Assembly (NCBI GenBank): GCA_037367405.1
Contig: JAZKJV010000608.1
Location: 62,001-126,000, forward strand
Direction of reading: 5' to 3'
DNA length: 64,000 nucleotides
DNA from: Ottelia alismoides
Lineage: Eukaryota; Streptophyta; Magnoliopsida; Alismatales; Hydrocharitaceae
Part shown: piece by piece, positions 22,929-32,191 of the stretch
Numbering within the stretch: the first letter of the stretch is position 1
How the letters are laid out: each line of letters begins with the position of its first letter
The notes under the pieces: generated by a model
Database searches by the model: none
Told to the model about the DNA's origin: nothing
The model's input: only the letters and a program-made list of their open reading frames with translations
Position numbers and translations under genes: made by a program

Positions 22929-25327
22929 GCAATGAGCATAGCCTACTTTCCATGGATCAAATGGCGCGTTCATCAAATAGCCTACTTTCTTCTTTGTCAT
23001 TCTTGTGTACATTTTTGGTGATATTCATTTTTTATTCATGATTGATTATATTCTGTGAGCAGCCATTTCATTGACATTAATCACTATGTTTAATTGATTC
23101 AATTCTTGTGATTATCTTTATGTGCTCTATGGTTGATTAAGTGAACTATTCTAATACACTCTTTTTGTGACTTTGATGCGAGGGTCCGCCACGCAAGGAT
23201 GGCTTCTTAGGAGGCCAGTGCAGCCAAGCTTGGAGGAGGATGGTCTTCCCTTCGCATGACCATCAGGAGAGAGTATCAAGGAAGCAAGGAGATGTGGATT
23301 AGATAGGCTTAGAACACTTAGGATTATCTCTGTAATTTTTGGTGAGAGAGAGACAATTTTGGTATGTAATAATTAACCGGACTCTACTCTTCACAATGAG
23401 GTCCAGTGCCCGGGTGTCTGTTCACCTGGGGGCCTCATCGCTGTTTCCCGCGATTTCTACCGCCTTCTTTCCTTTGTTTTCCGCTGTTTTGTGCTTTTCG
23501 CCTTTATTTTACTTTGTTTTGTGTGCTTGGAGCCCCTAGATATAGGTTGCTTGACTCGGTAGCTAGGTCCAAACATTAATAAAAATGCATGTTCCTATAG
23601 TCTACTTCGTATGGATCTAGTCAAACTTAAACAGCTAAGTCATTTATCTCTTAACCCACGTGCCGTGAGCAAGCCCCATCAAGCGCTACTCCTAAACTCG
23701 AGCGTGTCGAGAAGAGGAGGGGTGAGCCAAGACCGGACCCTTAGGTTAAAGATGAATGACCAAGCTTGTGGTTCTTCACGTTAATAGCAGCTAATGTTTA
23801 GGGCGATTTTGACGAATGCACACCGCCATGTAGATAGGTTTAAAAATTCTGTTTTGCATACCACATGGAGAGAGCTGGGATGCACTGTAAGTCTTCTAAC
23901 TCAGCATGCATCATTCGGTTCAATGATGAGATTTCCATCATAGAACCACTTGCATGGCTTTTCCGCTATCTCCCTCTGATTTTGAGCACCTAGGACTTAA
24001 ATGAAAATCTACCAAAACGTTAGGCGCTGGTATGAAACAGATCCAAAAAAAGTGAAAACCCAAAAAAATTAAAACTAGGGGACTGCTAAATAAACTTTGA
24101 CCTTAATTAAAATCCGTAATGGACTATCATTGTACCGGGTTCATAAAGCCCTCATTGTTTTCAGGTACCTTGGAGGGGGACCAAAACCCTACTCCCTTGA
24201 GCGAGTGCGACCCCCTAAGGATTAGAGCCAAAAGCCCAGTCTGCAACTGCCTTGTGTATCGCCTGGATTTCCGAAGTAATGGCGCTTCTATCGTACGTAG
24301 GCGAGTAGGACTTGGTCACCAATGGTGACTCTCTGTTGTGAGAGCAACGACCCTGTCCGAAGTATTGAGCATAGGCCACGCCTTCACGGGGGTGTCTGTC
24401 TCATCGTCCTGCGTCCGAGTAGGTTCTTGCACGCTCACGGGTGATTCCGTTGCGAGCGAGAACCGAAGTATTGGTTTCGCCTATCGGCTTCCTCTCTCTT
24501 TTCTTTGGCTGAGTAGGGATCCAGGAAGAGGTTACAAGGACTCCAAAAAGTACAGACTACAGGTTACACAGGAGGAGGACAAGTACGGGATACTCTTCCG
24601 GCAGTACTCTCTCTCCTATAGGGTAGCGTACTAAGGACTTGTTATAAGAAATGCCTGAAAAATCACAACTCTAAAAATGAAAAGATAATAAATAGCCGAG
24701 CTTTCACGGCTTCACATGGCGTGAGTTGGTGAACCCGATTTTGTATTGTGTTTGTATGGATCTAGATTAAGGTTCAAAGATCAAAGTCCCGCGCCTTTGC
24801 GCCAATTCTGTTATGTCTTCCTCTTTGACCCCCGCTCAGTTTGAGCCTTTTCTACTGTTTTGCACTCCTTTGAAATCCTCGTTGACCATCGTATCTTTCA
24901 TCCAACATCCGACCTTCTCTTGTACTTCGCGAAGTTGATCCATGGATGGTTTCCGTCGGGACCATGCCGACACCCCCATCGATTCCATGGACTCAACTCC
25001 GCCAATAACTTCGAGGTGATTCACGAGAACCTAATCCGGACTTTGCGGATCGGTCTCTAGACTCCTCGTTTTCTACCTTTCTCTTGACCACCCAATAAAC
25101 TGGGATCACCTTTGTCCCACTTTCGCCGTTGTGAAGGGAAGTCGATTACAGTCTACATCATTTTTCCATTCACAACACGCTGGGGTTGACTTGAATTCCA
25201 GCATCATCACGACAGCTGAGTATTTATGGCAAGTAATCTGATTCGGGCCGTCTCATTATGCAGATAGAAGACAGTGCGAGCCCTGGAGACTCCTCCAGAG
25301 TTCATCTCTTCCGACTCAGACCCTGAC
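22929..25327 (+). other. Element A untranslated leader
   Basis: It is 2.4 kb long. It begins with a small duplication of the LTR/leader junction (22938-22989). Blocks shared with the leader of B include GAGGAGGGGTGAGCCAAGACC (23716-23736), CTCAGCATGCATCAT (about 23900) and a block near 24700-24735 (GAGCTTTCACGG, TTGGTGAACC) also seen in B at about 38769. An in-frame TAG at 25265 closes the reading frame upstream of the gag ATG. No conserved protein is visible; packaging or dimerisation signals would be expected in such a leader. Confidence 0.65.
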
Positions 25328-28300
25328 ATGGCTCCCGGAGGAAAGGGCAAGGGTCAGCAGCCACCCACACCAGAGGGACAGGCGCCAGATCAGAATCAGG
25401 TCAATGCACAATTACTGGCATCTATCCAGGCCATCCAGCAGCAGCTGACCGAACAGGCCCTCACTCAGACAGCTTTCCAGGACATGTTGAATGATGTGAT
25501 TAACCGAGATGATGGAGGAGGAGGCAGAGGCAGAGGAGGCAGGAGAGGAGAAGGTGAAGGTGGAGGAGGTGGTGATGACCACGATGATGATCTTGAATTA
25601 CCACCACAGAAACCTACCCTTAAAGAAACATACAACCCGGGAGACAGCCAGATGACCGAATGGATCCTCATTCCACCGGTACACGCTCACTTTGAGCTGA
25701 AGCCCCAATTCATTGCTCTTCTTCCTGCATTCCATGGAAACACCAGCGAGGAGCCGTACATCCACCTGCAGCAATTCTCCCGCATTTGCCGTACGACTCA
25801 CTATCCCAATGTCCCTCTGGGCATTGTCAAGATGACGGCTTTCCCCTTCAGCCTACAGGATAAGGCCCTTTATTGGGTCAATCATATGGGAAAAGTTGTG
25901 ACGACCTGGGAGGAGCTGAAGTCCGCCTTCTTGCACAAGTACTACCCTCTGGGTCGGCTCAACCAGATGCGAGCCCGTATCAGTAATTTCTCCCAAGGAC
26001 CCCATGAGTCGATACATGAAGCATGGGAGAGATTCACTGACCTGCAGGAGAAATGTCCCCATCATGATATTCCGAAGACCAGCTTGGTTCAGCATTTCTT
26101 CGGGGGACTGAACATTGAAAGTCAAAGGCTCGTAGACGCAGCATGTGGGGGCTCACACTTCAATAAGGATGAAGATGTCGTCTGGCAGATCTTTGAAGAA
26201 ATGGCCGAAGGAGAGGCCGCCCTCTCTTCATCCAAGGCTTATCAGAAGCAACCCCAGATCCTTCAAAAGCAAGTGCACATGGCAGCGTCTAAGGAATCAG
26301 AGAGAGATGAGAGCTCCAACCTCAGCATCATCGGGGGCCATCTCTCTAAAGTCGACATCATCGAGAAGCGATCACAGGATCTCGAAAAACTCGCCGTGAT
26401 CGAGAAGAGGACCCAGAGTTTGGACAAGCTGGATCACATCACCAAGCAGCTAGAACTGCTGGTAGGTACCATCAATTCTGTTCAGTCGGCAGCACCGCTC
26501 GAAGCTCCAGCTGAGAGAAAAGACGAGCAACCACCGCTACACCAGCCTCAGCCGAGCCAGCAACCACCGGCGGTTCAGCACGTGTACTACGTGCAGGCAC
26601 CTGATCAGAGCCAGCCGCAACAGCAGATGGTTGTGTATCAACCAGAGTTCATTTCAGAATCCGATTCAGTGTTCCCACCACCACCCCTGGTCCAGGAGGT
26701 TAATGGGGTTTGGACTCATGACGCACAGCCGACCCGTCCTATGGGACAACCACAGGGTCAGCCATTTGCCAACCGGCAATACCACCAACCTCAGGGTGGT
26801 CGCTTTGGGCAGTCCTCCCAGCAGAACCATCAATACCAGCAGCCTCCCCAGTTTGGGCATCAGTGGAGGCAGAACCATCCATACCAGCAGCAGCCGCAAT
26901 ACCGGCACCCACAGCCGTATCACCAGTACGCAGCTGCTCCGCCTCAGCAATACCAGCAGTATCCACCTCCGTCTTATCAGCAACTTCAACTTCCGGCCCC
27001 GCCTCAGCATCACCAGCAACAGTCTCAGCATCAGCAGATGCAACAACAGCGTGGTCTGCACGCTGACACCACCGAGGCACCCCCAGTGAACCCCTCCTTG
27101 GACTGTCTAGCCCAACTTGTCAAAGGGCTAGCGGAGATGACCAAGCGGCTTGATGACCTGACCGCCACTCGCACTACCATCCCGGCGCAGGTCGAAGCCA
27201 ACCCCAACAATTTCAAGAAGAAGGAGCAGGTAGAATGTGATGTCCAGTCCGCGTGTGATAATGATATTACTGCTTTTTCTAATGCTGTTACTCTCAGGAG
27301 CGGTAGGGCCTTGCCTCCGCCTGCTACCAGATATGGGGTGAATAAAGAAACAGGTGGATCGTCATCTTCCGTATCAGCCGTACCAGCCACAGGGGCGGGT
27401 GAGGAGGAAGAAGAAGGAGAAGCCAGTCCAGCCGTCGTGCCATGCCAGCAACAACCTCAGCCGAAAATACAAAAAAATCAGCAAAAACAAAAACAACAAA
27501 AAGAAGCTCGTAGCAGAAGCGAAGCCGCGCCAGCATCGGAGGAGCCGCCAGCAGCAGCTGATCCTGTGCCAGCCGATGGAGCCAAGGCTACCCTTTTTGA
27601 TCGCCCAGCAGCACCAACAGAGTTAGATTCAGCTTGTACACCTTTTTGTAGTCCGGATGTACAACATTCTGTGGGCGATGATTTTGATGTAAATAAGAAC
27701 TCTGATTTTCCTGCCAGTAGTGTACATATTCCTTTTCCTCATGCAATACAAAAATCCAAAAAAATTGCAAAACAAAAAAATGCATTGTCCGACCCAGGTG
27801 TTGTGGACATCTTGGACAAATTGACTGTTGAGATTCCCTTGCTAAAGGCCGTGGAATACATGCCAGCCGTAAAGAAAGGACTGAAGGAAGTATGTACCAC
27901 TAAGCGTCGCCCATCAAGAAAGAACAGACGCCAGCAAGTTGAGAAACATGTCCTCTCATTAGCCACGGTCGCAGCTATCAGCAATCTCCCCCAGAAGAAA
28001 CAAGACACCGGAGCACCTCTGATCAGTTGTGTGATTTTTGACCAAGTCTTCGAGCGCACTCTCTTGGATAGTGGTTCTTCCATCATCCTTCTGCCCTCGA
28101 CCATAATGCAGGAATTTGGGCTGGGACCGCTCAAGCAGACACGCATGATCCTTCAGTTTGCTGACCGATCCGTCAAGCGGCCCCAAGGTCTCTTGGAAGA
28201 CGTGATAGTTAAAGTACAGGAAATGAAATTCCCAGCTGACTTTGTAGTCCTTGATATGGACTCACCTGCACCCTTGCTCCAGACCCCTATCATCCTAGGC

Positions 28301-31300
28301 AGACCATTCCTTCGTACTTCAGGCGCCGTGGTCGATTACGGGTCTGGGAAGATCACTTTCAGCTCGAATTCCCAGCAAATCACGATAAACATGAACAAAG
28401 AGCAGAATGCCACAACAGATGAGAGCCAGGCAGCGTCAGATGCGGACTGTGAATTTATTGCGGAGATCAGAGACTCAGTTTTATCATTGAACGATTCATG
28501 GACCCTAGAAATCCTCACTCTCGAGGAGGACTTGGGAAGCGCAGTCAGCATGTGCTCCGATGATTCTTGGGAAATAGATTCTCAGATGCAGGCGCATCTT
28601 CTGGAGCAGTCATTCCAAACCGAACATGATCAGCTTAGCGCAGACCCGTTCGGTGCATCACCGGGATCTCAACAGAATATTGAGGATGGCAGCCTCTTCA
28701 CAGAAGCACTGCCCACCTACAGTATGATGTCAGAGGTGACAGACAAAGTGGACAGATCAACACCAGAACTCAAGCCACTTCCGGCAGGCCTGAAGTATGC
28801 TTTCCTTGCGGGTGAAGAGCAAATGTATCCGGTCATCATCAGCAGCAGGCTGAGACCAGATCAGGAATCTCGACTTCTCGAGGTTCTAGAGAAGAACCGC
28901 AAGGCACTTGGATGGAACGTATCAGATCTCCGCGGGATAAATCCAGCCTTGTGTTCACACCACATCTATTTAGAAGAAGACGCCAAGCCGTCCCGCGAAT
29001 TTCAGAGAAGGCTGAACCCTAACCTTCGGGACGTCGTCATGAAAGAAATCACGAAGTGGTGTGAGGCAGGCTTCATTTATCCCATCTCCGATTCAAAATG
29101 GGTAAGCCCATTGCATATAGTTCCCAAGAAATCAGGGCTTACTGTGGTTACAAATGACAAAGGGGAGGAAATTTCTACTCGGGTACCAACATCCTGGCGG
29201 GTTTGTGTTGACTACCGCCGTCTCAATGCAGCAACTAAGAAGGATCACTTTCCCTTGCCATTCATTGATCAAGTTCTGGAAAGATTAGCAGGCAAGGAGT
29301 TCTTCTGCTTTCTGGATGGGTACTCTGGGTACAACCAAGTGGCGATCGCCCCTGAAGACCAAGAGAAGACCACCTTCACTTGCCCGTTCGGCACCTACGC
29401 CTTCAAGAGAATGCCCTTTGGACTGTGCAATGCACCTGCAACCTTCCAAAGATGCATGTTAGCAGTCTTCGCCGAGATGGTAGGCAGTTTCCTCGAGGTA
29501 TTCATGGACGATTTCTCTGTCTATGGTGATAGCTTCGATTCTTGTCTTGAGCATCTAGACAGAGTACTTCAAAAGTGCCGGGAAGTCAATTTAGTGCTCT
29601 CATGGGAAAAGAGCCACTTTATGGTCACCGAAGGTATTGTGCTGGGCCACGTCGTTTCCAAACGTGGCATGGAAGTCGACCCGGCGAAGGTGGACGTCAT
29701 TTCAAATCTTCAGCCACCTCAGTCAGTCAAGAATGTGAGGTCATTTCTGGGGCATGTGGGATTCTACAGGCGATTCATCAAGGATTTCAGCCGCATTGCC
29801 CGACCTCTGACAGAACTCTTGTGCAAGGAGACGGATTTCATTGTTGATCAGCCAGTTCTCCTTGCTTTCAATCACTTGAAGGAGCTTATCACTCAGGCTC
29901 CGATCTTACAGCCGCCCGACTGGACTCTTCCCTTCGAAATAATGACCGATGCGTCCGATTTTGCAGTTGGAGCTGTTCTTGGGCAAAGAAAAGATAAAGC
30001 GCCCTACGCCATTCACTATGCCAGCAGAACGTTAGACGAAGCTCAAAGAAATTACACTGTAACAGAGAAAGAACTGCTGGCTGTGGTTTTCGCCTTAGAG
30101 AAATTCAGATCCTATTTGTTGGGATCCAAAGTCACCATCTTTACAGACCACTCTGCTATCCGCTACTTACAACAGAAGAAGGATGCCAAGCCAAGGCTGA
30201 TTCGTTGGATCCTTCTACTCCAGGAATTCGATTTGGAAATCAAGGACAAGCCTGGAACCCAGAACGTGGTAGCAGATCATCTCTCCAGAATAGAGCATCA
30301 TGAACCTCCCCTGAGCAATGCACCTATCACAGAAACCTTCCCTGACGAAACCATTTTAGCTATGGATTCTCTTCCTTGGTATGCTGAGATTGTCAATTAC
30401 CTCGTCTCTGGGGTAATACCGTCGGATTGGACGAGGAACCAAAAGAACAAATTTATGTCGACCATCCGTTTCTACCATTGGGAAGATCCTCTTTTATTCA
30501 GAGAAGGGGCAGATTGTATTTGGCGCAGGTGCATCCCTCAGACGGAACAATCAAGTGTCCTCGAGCATTGTCACTCGCTCGAATCTGGCGGACACCACTC
30601 TGGAGATCGGACGGCAGCCAAAGTACTTCAGTGTGGCCTCTGGTGGCCTACTTTATTCAAGGATGCAACTGAATTTGTTAAACGATGCACTGACTGTCAG
30701 CGAATGAAAGGTACACTCACTGCCAAAGATTCAATGCCCCTGAAAATCATTCAGATAGCAGATGTCTTCGATGCATGGGGCATTGACTTCATGGGACCTT
30801 TCCCTAACAGTCAAGGATTTCAGCACATCCTTCTCGCCGTCGATTACGTGAGTCGTTGGGTTGAAGCTATCCCTGCTCGAGCCGCCGATAGCAAAACAGT
30901 TTGCCAGTTTCTCAAAAAGAACATCATTTCACGGTTCGGGATACCGAAAATCCTTATCTCAGACGGGGGTAGTCACTTCATCAATAAAGAGGTCAAGAAG
31001 TTGACGAAGGAGTACGGCATTGACCACCGGGTTGCCACTCCTTACCATCCTCAGACCAATGGCATGGCAGAATTATCGAACAGAGAAATCAAGACTATCC
31101 TGCAGAAACTTGTTAGGCCAAACAGAAAGGACTGGTCTCAACTCTTGGACTCGGTTCTATGGGCATATCGAACCGCCTACAAGTCTCCCTTGGGCATGTC
31201 GCCCTATCGTCTTGTATATGGAAAGCCGTGCCATCTGCCCGTGGAGTTAATTCACAAGTCTTTATGGGCAATCAACAGCTGCAATTTGGACTCACACAAG

Positions 31301-31735
31301 AGTGGTCAGAAGAGGAAAGATGATCTGAACAGACTCTTGGAATTTCGAGACTATGCATACAATAACACCTTGATGTACAAGGAGAAGGTGAAACGCTGGC
31401 ACGACAGGCACATCAGACGAAAGACCTTCGAAGTTGGGCAGAAAGTGTGGTTATTTGATGCAAAGTTGCGAATATTTCCAGGCAAATTAAAGAGTAAGTG
31501 GACAGGGCCATTTCGAGTTTGCGAAGTGCGTGACAATGGAAGCATTGCCATATCCGAATTGTCCTCTAACGCACAGCCATTTGTCATCAACGGCCAACTG
31601 CTGAAGCCTTACCTCGAACCAGATACATTTTTGGCCGTTGTTGATTCCGTCCAGCTCATGCAACATGATGATATCTCGACAGCACCTGCGGCATCGAAAG
31701 ATTCAGACTATGCAATCCAACAAATTCTTCTCTGA
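25328..31735 (+). CDS. gag-pol: Gag-Pol polyprotein, Athila-like (element A)
   Basis: One uninterrupted frame of 2135 codons. The start is the first ATG after an in-frame TAG at 25265 (MAPGGKGKG). Gag core is at about residues 135-280 (AFPFSLQDKALYWVNH, FLHKYYPLGR). A Gln/Pro/Tyr-rich region follows at about 390-580, with no CCHC zinc knuckle. Aspartic protease is LLDSGSSI with Asp at about 914. RT spans about 1214-1490 with FMDD, catalytic Asp 1394-1395. RNase H follows (MTDASDFAVG, about 1538; TEKELLAV; FTDHSAI). Integrase has an HHCC-like zinc region (about 1745-1795), then Asp 1820, Asp 1879 and Glu 1915 with 35 residues between the last two. The C-terminus (GQKVWLFDAKLR) has no chromodomain. 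All expected catalytic residues are present, so it may be functional in replicating the element through reverse transcription in the cytoplasm and integration in the nucleus. Confidence 0.93.
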   Translation: MAPGGKGKGQQPPTPEGQAPDQNQVNAQLLASIQAIQQQLTEQALTQTAFQDMLNDVINRDDGGGGRGRGGRRGEGEGGGGGDDHDDDLELPPQKPTLKETYNPGDSQMTEWILIPPVHAHFELKPQFIALLPAFHGNTSEEPYIHLQQFSRICRTTHYPNVPLGIVKMTAFPFSLQDKALYWVNHMGKVVTTWEELKSAFLHKYYPLGRLNQMRARISNFSQGPHESIHEAWERFTDLQEKCPHHDIPKTSLVQHFFGGLNIESQRLVDAACGGSHFNKDEDVVWQIFEEMAEGEAALSSSKAYQKQPQILQKQVHMAASKESERDESSNLSIIGGHLSKVDIIEKRSQDLEKLAVIEKRTQSLDKLDHITKQLELLVGTINSVQSAAPLEAPAERKDEQPPLHQPQPSQQPPAVQHVYYVQAPDQSQPQQQMVVYQPEFISESDSVFPPPPLVQEVNGVWTHDAQPTRPMGQPQGQPFANRQYHQPQGGRFGQSSQQNHQYQQPPQFGHQWRQNHPYQQQPQYRHPQPYHQYAAAPPQQYQQYPPPSYQQLQLPAPPQHHQQQSQHQQMQQQRGLHADTTEAPPVNPSLDCLAQLVKGLAEMTKRLDDLTATRTTIPAQVEANPNNFKKKEQVECDVQSACDNDITAFSNAVTLRSGRALPPPATRYGVNKETGGSSSSVSAVPATGAGEEEEEGEASPAVVPCQQQPQPKIQKNQQKQKQQKEARSRSEAAPASEEPPAAADPVPADGAKATLFDRPAAPTELDSACTPFCSPDVQHSVGDDFDVNKNSDFPASSVHIPFPHAIQKSKKIAKQKNALSDPGVVDILDKLTVEIPLLKAVEYMPAVKKGLKEVCTTKRRPSRKNRRQQVEKHVLSLATVAAISNLPQKKQDTGAPLISCVIFDQVFERTLLDSGSSIILLPSTIMQEFGLGPLKQTRMILQFADRSVKRPQGLLEDVIVKVQEMKFPADFVVLDMDSPAPLLQTPIILGRPFLRTSGAVVDYGSGKITFSSNSQQITINMNKEQNATTDESQAASDADCEFIAEIRDSVLSLNDSWTLEILTLEEDLGSAVSMCSDDSWEIDSQMQAHLLEQSFQTEHDQLSADPFGASPGSQQNIEDGSLFTEALPTYSMMSEVTDKVDRSTPELKPLPAGLKYAFLAGEEQMYPVIISSRLRPDQESRLLEVLEKNRKALGWNVSDLRGINPALCSHHIYLEEDAKPSREFQRRLNPNLRDVVMKEITKWCEAGFIYPISDSKWVSPLHIVPKKSGLTVVTNDKGEEISTRVPTSWRVCVDYRRLNAATKKDHFPLPFIDQVLERLAGKEFFCFLDGYSGYNQVAIAPEDQEKTTFTCPFGTYAFKRMPFGLCNAPATFQRCMLAVFAEMVGSFLEVFMDDFSVYGDSFDSCLEHLDRVLQKCREVNLVLSWEKSHFMVTEGIVLGHVVSKRGMEVDPAKVDVISNLQPPQSVKNVRSFLGHVGFYRRFIKDFSRIARPLTELLCKETDFIVDQPVLLAFNHLKELITQAPILQPPDWTLPFEIMTDASDFAVGAVLGQRKDKAPYAIHYASRTLDEAQRNYTVTEKELLAVVFALEKFRSYLLGSKVTIFTDHSAIRYLQQKKDAKPRLIRWILLLQEFDLEIKDKPGTQNVVADHLSRIEHHEPPLSNAPITETFPDETILAMDSLPWYAEIVNYLVSGVIPSDWTRNQKNKFMSTIRFYHWEDPLLFREGADCIWRRCIPQTEQSSVLEHCHSLESGGHHSGDRTAAKVLQCGLWWPTLFKDATEFVKRCTDCQRMKGTLTAKDSMPLKIIQIADVFDAWGIDFMGPFPNSQGFQHILLAVDYVSRWVEAIPARAADSKTVCQFLKKNIISRFGIPKILISDGGSHFINKEVKKLTKEYGIDHRVATPYHPQTNGMAELSNREIKTILQKLVRPNRKDWSQLLDSVLWAYRTAYKSPLGMSPYRLVYGKPCHLPVELIHKSLWAINSCNLDSHKSGQKRKDDLNRLLEFRDYAYNNTLMYKEKVKRWHDRHIRRKTFEVGQKVWLFDAKLRIFPGKLKSKWTGPFRVCEVRDNGSIAISELSSNAQPFVINGQLLKPYLEPDTFLAVVDSVQLMQHDDISTAPAASKDSDYAIQQILL

Positions 31736-31779
31736 TTTTCTTCTTTTCTTCTTTTCTTCTTTTCTTCTTTTCTTCTTCT
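31736..31779 (+). repeat. Polypyrimidine microsatellite after the stop codon
   Basis: About five TTTTCTTC-type units begin directly after the gag-pol stop. It is purine-only on the other strand. Confidence 0.8.
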
Positions 31780-31828
31780 AGCCTATTCTTTGTATATAAG
31801 AGGTGCCGACCTTGTGGACAGTTTTCTG

Positions 31829-32191
31829 TACTTAGGACGTACTTTGTCCTAAGTATAGGGGGGCGTGCACCCCGAGTATGTCAGTTCGTTGATCCTCTCC
31901 ATTGTCTCCTCTCCTCGTCTATACTCAGGGATATCTTACCCTAAGTATAGGGGGAGGCAACCGGAGAACGATCTGTTTATTCTTACCCTTGACCCTCCCT
32001 GTGTTGTGTACAGTCTGCTATACTCAGGATTATTTGATCCTAAGTATAGGGGGGACGGTCAACTTCTCATTCAATCATTCATCCCGTTAATTATTCCTTC
32101 ATTCTTTAGATCTGTCTATACTCAGTACGAGTTATGTCTTTGCTTTTCCTTTCGATCTATGAGGACATAGCTCAAGCTAAGTATAGGGGGG
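31829..32191 (+). repeat. Hairpin / PPT-like motif array, element A
   Basis: Four hairpins each end in a copy of AAGTATAGGGGG. Hairpin 1 pairs TACTTAGGAC (31829) with GTCCTAAGTA (31846). Hairpin 2 pairs TATACTCAGGG (31920) with CCCTAAGTATA (31939). Hairpin 3 pairs TATACTCAGGAT (32019) with ATCCTAAGTATA (32037). Hairpin 4 is longer, with TATACTCAG (32117) against GCTAAGTATA (32176) and an inner GAGTTATGTC/GACATAGCTC stem. The G-runs repeat the motif found at the true polypurine tract at 34517. Element B has the same array at 45806. Confidence 0.75.

Noticed and set aside
25274..25327. Extending gag-pol of A to an earlier GTG start at 25274
   Set aside because: A eukaryotic start is expected to be ATG. 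The first in-frame ATG after the TAG at 25265 is at 25328.
31829..32191. CRISPR-like or telomere-like repeats from the recurring AAGTATAGGGGG motif
   Set aside because: Spacing is irregular, the motif forms the 3' arm of hairpins and matches the element's polypurine tract, and the host is a plant.
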